Assembly (NCBI GenBank): GCA_937871605.1
Contig: CALMRM010000175.1
Span: 1-14,379, forward strand
Direction of reading: 5' to 3'
Source of the DNA: an uncultured Terriglobus sp.
Lineage (GTDB): Bacteria > Acidobacteriota > Terriglobia > Terriglobales > Acidobacteriaceae
DNA length: 14,379 nt
Within the stretch, counting starts at the first letter, position 1. Every line of letters begins with the position of its first letter. Below the pieces are notes generated by a model that did not search any database, was not told the origin of the DNA, and was given only the letters and a program-made list of their open reading frames with translations. Made by a program: the position numbers and the translations under genes. Shown in pieces: positions 7,772 to 13,576 of the stretch.

Positions 7772-7800
7772 AAAGGGTGCGGATTGCAGCCGCACCCTTT
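7772..7800 (+). terminator. Hairpin terminator after the oxidase-ridA operon
   Basis: A perfect 11-bp stem AAAGGGTGCGG (7772-7782) with CCGCACCCTTT (7790-7800) and a 7-nt loop, 18 nt after the ridA-like stop. The T-run is short and lies in the stem's 3' arm, so the intrinsic-terminator call is likely but not certain. Confidence 0.75.
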
Positions 7801-7826
7801 CTGCTGCGTGGCATTCCCCCAGCGCG

Positions 7827-7859
7827 TCGTCATCCTGAGCGCAGCGAAGGATCCCGAGG
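7827..7859 (+). repeat. Left inverted copy of 33-nt palindromic repeat flanking the GIY-YIG gene
   Basis: This 33-nt sequence recurs in inverted orientation at 8312-8344 with one mismatch (C at 7842 against A). Its core (7832-7852) folds as ATCCT/AGGAT, then opposed GA and GA dinucleotides, then GC/GC closing a GCA triloop. It resembles short repeats dispersed in acidobacterial genomes; that comparison is from memory, not from a search. Confidence 0.85.
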
Positions 7860-7897
7860 GTTCCTCTATCAGCACAGCCCTGGCGAGCTTTTTACGT

Positions 7898-8290
7898 ATG
7901 GACCCAAAACACGGCTACATTTACATCGTCGGTAGCAACACGGGCACGCTGTACATTGGCGTGACCAGTAATCTCGGTCAGCGCATCTTGCAGCATAAGC
8001 GTGGCGAAGGTTCAGACTTCACGGCACGTTATGGCTGTCATCGGCTCTTGTATTTCGAGCGGTTTGAGGACATTCGCAGTGCGATCAGCCGTGAGAAGTC
8101 GCTCAAAGGCAAAACGCGTGCTAAAAAGCTAGCACTGGTACAAGCACAAAATCCCGAGTACCGTGACTTGGCCGTAACGTGGGGCTGGCTGCGCATCGGT
8201 TCACAGCAGAGCATTGCACAGACGGAGGCGTGGCTGCAGGTTCATCCTGAGTTCGATCCAGCGCGTAAAGACAATGGCGAAAAGAAGTAA
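7898..8290 (+). CDS. Small GIY-YIG domain nuclease between inverted repeats
   Basis: Single-domain GIY-YIG endonuclease-like protein, 130 aa, of the small stand-alone group (COG2827/UPF0213-like). Expected catalytic residues are visible: Tyr7 in GYIYIV, Tyr19 in LYIGVT, Arg29 in LGQRILQHK and the metal-binding Glu66 in AISREKSLKG. The domain closes with KKLALVQAQNPEYRDLA (76-92); a polar 38-residue tail follows. No DNA-binding domain is attached, so its target cannot be read. The frame is open further upstream, but the longer version would translate the left repeat (giving VILSAAKDPE) and begin inside the upstream terminator, so I start at ATG 7898. No good Shine-Dalgarno precedes it. The gene lies inside two inverted 33-nt repeats, which suggests the repeats and the nuclease gene form one unit. 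The coding frame looks intact. Confidence 0.88.
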   Translation: MDPKHGYIYIVGSNTGTLYIGVTSNLGQRILQHKRGEGSDFTARYGCHRLLYFERFEDIRSAISREKSLKGKTRAKKLALVQAQNPEYRDLAVTWGWLRIGSQQSIAQTEAWLQVHPEFDPARKDNGEKK

Positions 8291-8311
8291 GAGCATCGCT
8301 GCGGGAGACTG

Positions 8312-8344
8312 CCTCGGGATCCTTCGCTTCGCTCAGGATGACGA
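8312..8344 (-). repeat. Right inverted copy of 33-nt palindromic repeat flanking the GIY-YIG gene
   Basis: Reverse-complement partner of 7827-7859, beginning 21 nt after the GIY-YIG stop. Its triloop on the minus strand is GAA inside GCGAAGC, a heptamer known to form an exceptionally stable DNA mini-hairpin. I see no short direct duplication flanking the pair. Confidence 0.85.
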
Positions 8345-8381
8345 ATTCGAGTAAAGGACTGACACATGGCCATCGCGCCGA

Positions 8382-8410
8382 GGGCACGACAAAAGCCGTG
8401 CCCTTCCGAA
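8382..8410 (-). repeat. Hairpin related to the 13386-13538 repeat family; possible GH92 terminator
   Basis: On the minus strand TTCGGAAGGGCACG is followed by a hairpin with arms GGGCACGGC and GTCGTGCCC (one G-T wobble) around TTTT (8382-8403). The leading TTCGGAAGGGCA is identical to both outer ends of the compound palindrome at 13386-13538. It starts 27 nt after the GH92 stop, so it may end that transcript, but no T-run follows the stem. Confidence 0.65.
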
Positions 8411-8430
8411 GCACCCAAGTTGACGAGAAC

Positions 8431-10752
8431 TCAGGCGGTGAGCGAGGGTGGCATGACGCTCTCATCCGTGCCCAGCATCATGTTCGGTTCCGGTCCGAGC
8501 GTGTAGACGAGATGTGCGCCGCGCACATGCACCTCGTGCTCGATCCATAGCCGGTCCAGTGGCTTGCCGTTGACCGTGACGGACTGCAGGTACTTGTCGT
8601 CCAGGTTCTTGCGCTTGGTTTCGATGAGCAACTGCTTGCCGTGGCCGAGCTGCAGCTGTACGCGGTCGAACAGCGGCGGCGTCAGCACATAGGTCGCGCT
8701 CACCGGATCCACGGCGTAAAGACCCATGCTGCTCATCACGAACCATGCGCTCATCTGGCCGCAGTCTTCGTTGCCGTCCAGGCCGTCGAAGTCGTTGCGG
8801 TAGTGCGTCAACAGTAGTTCGCGCACCTTCTCCTGCGACTTCCACGGCTGCCCAGCCCACAGGTACAGGTAGGCGATGTGGTGACTGGGCTCGTTGCCGT
8901 GCACGTACTGGCCGATGAAGCCGGTCATGTCGGCGACGTTCTCATTCGAGACGCCGGGGTCTGCGGTGAAGAGTGCATCCAGCTTCTTGGCGAACGGCTC
9001 GCGCCCACCGAATAGCTGCATGTAACCCCTCACGTCGTGCTGCACGAAGAAGGTGCTCTGCCAGGCGTTGGCCTCGGTGTAGTCGCGGTACTTGGGCGTG
9101 TGGCCAGTGGCCTTGGGGTTGAAGTTGGGAGCCCAGTCGCCGTTCTCCAGCTTGGGCCGGATGAACTGGATCTGCTTATCGAAGACGTTGCGGTAATTCC
9201 GGGAACGGCCCCGCATGATGTCCGCGTCGTCCGCATGGCCGGTGGCGTCGGCGACGTGGGCGCAGGCCCAGTCGGCATAACCGTACTCGACGAGTTTGCC
9301 GATGCTTTCCGGCTCCTTGTCCGCGGGGATGTAGCCATACTTGCGGTACATGGCGAGGCCCATGTAATCGTCGTTCATGTTGCGCTTGCGCATGGTCTTG
9401 TAGGCGCGCGCCCAATCGATGCCAGGCACCTTCTTCACGCAAGCCTCGGCCATGATGCTGGCGCTGTGATAGCCGGGCATGCAGAAGGTTTCGCCGTCCT
9501 GCAGCGGCCACACAGGAAAGCCGTAGATGCTCTCTTCGGCCATGCGCACCAGGCAGTTGACCATGGGCGCGACGCGGTCCGACTGCCACAAGGTAAATGA
9601 CGGGTGCAGCGCGCGGTACGTGTCCCAGGTGCTGTAGGTGCTGTAGTTATGGTCGTCCGGCCCGAGCGTGTGGATTTTCTTGTCGAGTCCGCGGTATTGG
9701 CCGTTGACGTCGTCGTTCAGCGTGGGCGCGCACATCATGTGGTACAGGGCGGTGTAGAACACCTGCTTGTGGTCGTGGTTCGGTGTGTCGACGCGAACGC
9801 GCTCCAGCTCGGCCTCCCAGCGTGCCTTGGCCTTGGCGCGGGTGTCGGCGAAGTCCCAGCCGGGCTGCTCGGTGGTGAGGTTTAGCTTGGCTTGTTCCGT
9901 ACTCACCATGGAGATGCCCGTCTTGACCATGACGGTGCTACCCGGGGCAAAGTGCATGACGGCTTTCAGGTTGGTGCCCCTGGCCGACGTGCCGCTGACC
10001 GGCTTGTCATCGCTAAACACCTCGACCCGGAGCGGTTTGGCGGACACTTCCGTGTAGAAGTCGATTTCGCGGTCGGGTGACCAGCGCGTGACGTGCCGGC
10101 TGCCCTGCAACGCGGTAGTGCCAAGAATGGCGAGTTCTGCCGACTTAACCGAGGAGTAGTCCTCGTAGCAGTGCTGCCAGTCAAAAAGAAGGTACGCCGG
10201 TTCGCCTGCCGGGAACGTGAAACGCGCCAGGCCGGTGCGCTCGGTGGCGGTCAACTCCGTGACAATGGTCCCCAGACTGCCTACAGGCCGGGTTTTCACG
10301 CTGTAGAAGCCGGGTTCGGCCTGCTCGTCGCTGTGCGAAAAGCGGGAGCGGTAGGTGCCTTCAGGATGTGTGCGCGCGTCCGGGTCCTTGCCCGGTTCCA
10401 GCACCACGATCCCGGTGCGCGGCACCAGCAACAGGTCCAGCATGTCACCCACGCCGGTGCCGCTCAGGTGTGTGTGACTGAAGCCCATGAGCACGTCGTC
10501 GCTATGGTGATACCCGCTGCTCCAGTCCCAGTCGCGCATGCCGGTGTCCGGGCTCAGTTGCACCGCACCAAAGGGCAGCGTGGCGCCGGGAAAGGTGTGG
10601 CCGTGGCCGCCTGTGCCGATAAACACGTTGACGTAGCCGGTAAGGGGCTCTGCGGCAGGCTTTGGTGCACCGAGGAGGTTTTCAGGGAGCAGTGCAGGCG
10701 CGGCAACGGCAGCGCCCGCTAGTGCAAGAAAGTGTCGACGAGTGGAGCTCAT
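8431..10752 (-). CDS. Tat-exported GH92 alpha-mannosidase
   Basis: Glycoside hydrolase family 92, 773 aa: calcium-dependent, inverting exo-alpha-mannosidases, often alpha-1,2 on mannans or N-glycans; linkage cannot be read here. The N-terminus MSSTRRHFLALAGAAVAAPALL is a Tat signal (Arg5-Arg6). Family signatures follow in order: YVNVFIGTGGHGHTFPGAT (about 41-59) opening the beta-sandwich domain, FSHTHLSGTG, DTYRALHPSFTLWQ, GNEPSHH (619-625) and GNEDCGQMSAW (660-670), the last two being the conserved active-site region of the (alpha/alpha)6 barrel. Length is typical. A minus-strand ATG at 10779 is also open, but AAGGA (10758-10762) lies 5 nt before the ATG at 10752, and the Tat motif then sits correctly. 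A TAGAAT box at 10792-10797 could be a -10 element, but no good -35 matches it. No transporter or other glycosidase is adjacent, so it appears to be a lone scavenging enzyme. Confidence 0.94.
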   Translation of the reverse strand: MSSTRRHFLALAGAAVAAPALLPENLLGAPKPAAEPLTGYVNVFIGTGGHGHTFPGATLPFGAVQLSPDTGMRDWDWSSGYHHSDDVLMGFSHTHLSGTGVGDMLDLLLVPRTGIVVLEPGKDPDARTHPEGTYRSRFSHSDEQAEPGFYSVKTRPVGSLGTIVTELTATERTGLARFTFPAGEPAYLLFDWQHCYEDYSSVKSAELAILGTTALQGSRHVTRWSPDREIDFYTEVSAKPLRVEVFSDDKPVSGTSARGTNLKAVMHFAPGSTVMVKTGISMVSTEQAKLNLTTEQPGWDFADTRAKAKARWEAELERVRVDTPNHDHKQVFYTALYHMMCAPTLNDDVNGQYRGLDKKIHTLGPDDHNYSTYSTWDTYRALHPSFTLWQSDRVAPMVNCLVRMAEESIYGFPVWPLQDGETFCMPGYHSASIMAEACVKKVPGIDWARAYKTMRKRNMNDDYMGLAMYRKYGYIPADKEPESIGKLVEYGYADWACAHVADATGHADDADIMRGRSRNYRNVFDKQIQFIRPKLENGDWAPNFNPKATGHTPKYRDYTEANAWQSTFFVQHDVRGYMQLFGGREPFAKKLDALFTADPGVSNENVADMTGFIGQYVHGNEPSHHIAYLYLWAGQPWKSQEKVRELLLTHYRNDFDGLDGNEDCGQMSAWFVMSSMGLYAVDPVSATYVLTPPLFDRVQLQLGHGKQLLIETKRKNLDDKYLQSVTVNGKPLDRLWIEHEVHVRGAHLVYTLGPEPNMMLGTDESVMPPSLTA

Positions 10753-10757
10753 GGATG

Positions 10758-10764
10758 TCCTTCC
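10758..10764 (-). promoter_or_regulatory. Shine-Dalgarno fixing the GH92 start
   Basis: Minus-strand GGAAGGA ends 5 nt before the ATG at 10752. It favours this start over the upstream in-frame ATG at 10779. Confidence 0.75.
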
Positions 10765-10916
10765 GCGCGGGCGGGCCACGCCAGTGGTTTCATTCTAACG
10801 AGCGGGGGCTGTGTTCGACGTGCGCTGGTGCGGCCTGCGGCTTTTCTGAAACCAGAAGACGGCACGCACCATCTGAGATAGACAGAAGTTTGCGTCTTTG
10901 GGCATGTGCGACTGAG

Positions 10917-10945
10917 TTGCTCCGACATAGCAGACGCTTTACACT
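10917..10945 (+). promoter_or_regulatory. Sigma-70-like promoter of the iron-sulfur carrier gene
   Basis: TTGCTC (10917-10922) and TACACT (10940-10945) are separated by 17 nt, the ideal spacing, and lie 26 nt before the ATG at 10972. CAGGAG (10957-10962) supplies the ribosome binding site with 9 nt spacing. This is a match by eye only. Confidence 0.55.
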
Positions 10946-10971
10946 GAAGAAGTAGTCAGGAGACCCAGCAC

Positions 10972-11364
10972 ATGGCCACTGCCGTTTCTATTCCCGAAAT
11001 CGTTACAGCCCCTGAGGTTGTTACTGCGGCACCCACCCAGCCGGTGAACCTGACCGCGTCCGCGCAGGCCAAGGTGAAGGAAATTATGGCCACGCAGGAC
11101 CCGCTGCCCGCCGGCCTGCGCATCGGCGTCGTGGGGGGCGGCTGCTCCGGCTTCCAGTACAGCATGAGCTTCGAAAATCAGCAGGGGATGATGGACAAGG
11201 TCGTCCGCTTTGACGACCTAAAAGTCTTTGTGGACGCGACCAGTGCCATGTACCTGAATGGCTGCACGGTGGATTATGTAGAGACGCTGGAAGCAGCTGG
11301 ATTCAAGTTTGAGAACCCCCAGGTGAAGAGTACCTGCGGCTGCGGCTCATCGTTCTCGGTGTAA
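10972..11364 (+). CDS. A-type iron-sulfur cluster carrier (IscA/ErpA/HesB family)
   Basis: Iron-sulfur cluster carrier that passes Fe-S clusters to target enzymes in the cytosol, 130 aa. The three conserved ligand cysteines are present: Cys58 in GGGCSGFQY and Cys122 and Cys124 in STCGCGSSF near the C-terminus; a further Cys98 lies in NGCTVDY, where it is not a family ligand. Compared with the usual ~105-115 aa there is a Thr/Val/Ala-rich N-terminal extension of about 24 residues before NLTASAQAKVKEIM. The start is fixed by a good ribosome binding site and a promoter-like sequence just upstream. It stands alone, with no isc or suf genes next to it, between divergent GH92 and convergent Uma2, and ends with a clear terminator. 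Whether it is ErpA, IscA or SufA in role cannot be decided from sequence. Confidence 0.94.
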   Translation: MATAVSIPEIVTAPEVVTAAPTQPVNLTASAQAKVKEIMATQDPLPAGLRIGVVGGGCSGFQYSMSFENQQGMMDKVVRFDDLKVFVDATSAMYLNGCTVDYVETLEAAGFKFENPQVKSTCGCGSSFSV

Positions 11365-11381
11365 TGTTCATAGTGTCAATT

Positions 11382-11405
11382 AAGGCCCGCTTGGGCGGGC
11401 CTTTT
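11382..11405 (+). terminator. Intrinsic terminator after the iron-sulfur carrier gene
   Basis: A 9-bp GC-rich stem AAGGCCCGC (11382-11390) / GCGGGCCTT (11395-11403) with a TTGG loop, running into a short T-run (TTTT), 17 nt after the stop. It also separates this gene from the convergent Uma2 gene and may work in both directions. Confidence 0.85.
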
Positions 11406-11419
11406 GCGTCCGGAGCTGT

Positions 11420-12028
11420 TTAGTCTGCCAGAAAGGCTGCGATCTCATCGAGGTCTACGCGAATCTCGGTGCCCTCTACAGTAAGTACACGATCGGAAAC
11501 CCACCGGTTTTCGCCTTCGGTAACGACCAGGACTTCAGTTCGCTGGGGATCTAGAACCCACACTGCTTTAACGCCCATGGCAATGTAGTCTTCTACCCGA
11601 AACATCATGCGTTTCACTGTGTCATCTGGTGATAGCACCTCGATACAAAGGAGTGGTGCCTCACGAATGATTGGCTCCGGTCTTTTGTCGCGGCTTAGCA
11701 CCATGGCGTCGGGAATGCGGAAGTTATCAGGCTTGACCTGCAGGCGACATTCCGCGACTGTGTATACGCCCCAGCCACGTTCACGAGCACCCAGATAAAG
11801 AAGCAAGGCGCTTTGCATGCGACCGTGATCGAAATTGCCCATATTCCGCATCTCCAGGTGGCCATCGACATAATCCCGATCAGGACGGTAAGTCGTGCGA
11901 AGGTACTTTTCGACAGACACGTAGCGTTCACCTGCACGCAATGCGTATCCTCTGGGAGACACAGCGGGGTAACCCTTGGGGGGCGGCGAAACAAATCCTG
12001 ACTCGAGGGTTGCAGGTGCGGTTGCCAT
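11420..12028 (-). CDS. Uma2-family (DUF820) PD-(D/E)XK nuclease-like protein
   Basis: Protein of the Uma2/DUF820 family, which has a restriction-endonuclease-like PD-(D/E)XK fold and no settled physiological role; 202 aa, typical length. Seen in order: YRPDRDYVDGHLEMRNMG (48-64), RIPDAMVL with Asp107, LLCIEVLSPDD with Glu130, then FRVEDYIAMGVKAVWVLDP (143-161). The last segment normally carries the family Lys (EKLELYA...GV); here Arg144 takes its place, which may weaken catalysis or simply mark a subgroup. The frame is open upstream to 12397, but that extension would run across the start of the divergent pilC-like gene and has no family similarity, so I start at ATG 12028. It is convergent with the iron-sulfur carrier gene and separated from the divergent pilC-like gene by about 100 nt. 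No partner gene such as an antitoxin is visible. Confidence 0.85.
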   Translation of the reverse strand: MATAPATLESGFVSPPPKGYPAVSPRGYALRAGERYVSVEKYLRTTYRPDRDYVDGHLEMRNMGNFDHGRMQSALLLYLGARERGWGVYTVAECRLQVKPDNFRIPDAMVLSRDKRPEPIIREAPLLCIEVLSPDDTVKRMMFRVEDYIAMGVKAVWVLDPQRTEVLVVTEGENRWVSDRVLTVEGTEIRVDLDEIAAFLAD

Positions 12029-12127
12029 GCACCCAGTATGCTCCCGAATCGGGTGCGGCTGCCATGGCTTTAGCTGTTCCGGCCACTTCCAGCAGCGCCG
12101 CCCGTCTAAACTGGTAGCAGCCGCCGC

Positions 12128-13345
12128 ATGACCGAGTTCACCGTAAAACTGGCCGACGAGCGTGGCCGCATTCAGGAGCAGACGCACCCTGCCGCCACGG
12201 CAGAGGAACTGCGCGCGCGCTTTACGCAGGCCGGGTACCTGGTCTACTCCGTGAAAGCGCGAGGCGGGTTGCATGCGGGCTCTTCGCGCAAAAAGGTCAA
12301 GCTGCAGAGCTTTCTGGTGTTCAACCAGCAGTTCGTCACACTCATCAAGGCGGGCCTGCCGATCCCTGGCTCGCTGGAACTGCTGGCGCGGCGGCAAAAG
12401 GATGAGCGCTTCAAAGCGCAGCTGGAGAATGTCGCCGCGCGCGTCAAAACCGGCGAGTCGCTCTCCGGCGCGTTCGACGCACAGGGTGGCTTTCCCCTGA
12501 TCTTCACCACCACGCTGCTGGCGGGTGAGCGCTCCGGCAACCTGGAAGAGGTGCTGCAGCGCTACACGGAGTTCCAGCGCGTTTCGCTCACCGTGACCAA
12601 GAAGCTGAAGTCCGCGCTGGTGTATCCCACACTGCTCATCGCGCTGGTGTTCGGCCTTTTTATCTTCCTCATCTCATTCGTGGTGCCGCTCTTTGCCCTG
12701 CTGTACGAGCAGTTGAATGCGCCGCTGCCTGCCATCACGCAGGTGCTGCTGAAGGTGGGCAACTTTGCGCAGAACTATGGCTTGTACGTCATCCCCGTGG
12801 TCGCGCTGGTCATCTATCTTGTTTACCGCTGGGCTAAAACAGAGGCCGGAGCCACGCTGGTCGACCGTACGCGCCTGGCCATCCCCTTGCTGGGTGTGAT
12901 CTGGCTTAAGTATCAAGTGGCGCTGTTTTCGCGCACCCTTTCCACGCTGCTGACAGGCGGACTGCCGCTGGTGCCGTCGCTGGAAACGGCGGCGCGCTCC
13001 ATCTCGTCGCGGCAGGTGTCGAACGCTGTGTTTTCATCGGTCACGCAGGTGCGCGAGGGCCAGCGGCTGTCGTCCTCGCTCGAAGGCACGCGCGTGTTCC
13101 CCGAGCTTGCCATCGAGATGATTGAGGTGGGTGAATCCACCGGTGCGTTGCCCACCATGCTCAACTCCGTCGCGGGTTTCTTTGAGGAAGACGTGGAGAC
13201 CTCGCTAGCGGGCGTGCTGTCGCTCATTGAGCCGTCGCTGCTCATCTTCATGGGCGTGGTGGTCGCCGTCATCCTGATTTCGCTGTACCTGCCCATCCTG
13301 TCGCTGGGTGCCAACGCCACCGGCACGCCGGGCGCGGGCAGTTAG
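12128..13345 (+). CDS. pilC: Type IV pilus / type II secretion inner-membrane platform protein (PilC/GspF)
   Basis: Inner-membrane platform protein that couples the cytosolic ATPase to pilin assembly, 405 aa, full length for the family. Two T2SSF repeats are visible: the first with FNQQFVTLIKAGLPI (65-79) and GERSGNLEEVL (133-143), the second with FSRTLSTLLTGGLPL (267-281) and GESTGALPTML (335-345). Transmembrane segments lie at about 166-193, 218-234 and 366-393, as in PilC/GspF. The N-terminal ~50 residues form the small cytosolic domain seen in PilC proteins, which tilts the call to pili rather than secretion. No clear Shine-Dalgarno precedes the ATG. The ATPase gene follows after a 231-nt gap containing a palindromic repeat; the two proteins should act in the same machine. 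The symbol is by similarity only; GspF is the alternative. Confidence 0.92.
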   Translation: MTEFTVKLADERGRIQEQTHPAATAEELRARFTQAGYLVYSVKARGGLHAGSSRKKVKLQSFLVFNQQFVTLIKAGLPIPGSLELLARRQKDERFKAQLENVAARVKTGESLSGAFDAQGGFPLIFTTTLLAGERSGNLEEVLQRYTEFQRVSLTVTKKLKSALVYPTLLIALVFGLFIFLISFVVPLFALLYEQLNAPLPAITQVLLKVGNFAQNYGLYVIPVVALVIYLVYRWAKTEAGATLVDRTRLAIPLLGVIWLKYQVALFSRTLSTLLTGGLPLVPSLETAARSISSRQVSNAVFSSVTQVREGQRLSSSLEGTRVFPELAIEMIEVGESTGALPTMLNSVAGFFEEDVETSLAGVLSLIEPSLLIFMGVVVAVILISLYLPILSLGANATGTPGAGS

Positions 13346-13385
13346 AACACGATGGAAGGTGCCACCTTTTGCGATAGAAGCGATG

Positions 13386-13538
13386 TTTCGGAAGGGCATG
13401 GCTTCAGCCATGCCGATACAAGCGTTGCGAATGAACGGCTTTAGCCGCCGAGGTCTGCTTTTAAGAACTGACCTCAGGGGCTAAAGCCCCCAGTTTGTAG
13501 GATGGTTATGGCACAGCTGAAGCTGTGCCCTTCCGAAA
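13386..13538. repeat. 153-bp compound palindrome of two inverted diverged repeat copies
   Basis: Outer arms TTTCGGAAGGGCA (13386-13398) and TGCCCTTCCGAAA (13526-13538) are exact reverse complements. Inside lie five nested or serial palindromes: GGCATGGCT/AGCCATGCC (13395-13414), CGGCT/AGCCG (13436-13447), GAGGTC/GACCTC around the centre (13450-13475), GGGGCT/AGCCCC (13477-13490) and GGCACAGCT/AGCTGTGCC (13510-13529). The two halves are diverged inverted copies of one ~70-nt unit. Stem differences between the halves are compensated. It separates the pilC-like and pilB-like genes and could reduce readthrough or stabilise mRNA. Confidence 0.88.
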
Positions 13539-13576
13539 ACAAGTACGAAGGCAACGCAAGCAGGAGCACACGCACC

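Noticed and set aside
7784..7897. Longer TTG-initiated version of the GIY-YIG protein
   Set aside because: It would begin in the loop of the upstream terminator and translate the inverted repeat. The GIY-YIG domain begins right after ATG 7898.
7817..8354. Target-site duplication around the GIY-YIG inverted-repeat unit
   Set aside because: The bases just outside the repeats (…AGCGCG and ATTCG…) show no direct match, so insertion by a duplicating transposase is not supported.
12029..12397. N-terminal extension of the Uma2 protein
   Set aside because: It would overlap the first ~90 codons of the divergent pilC-like gene, and its sequence is not Uma2-like.
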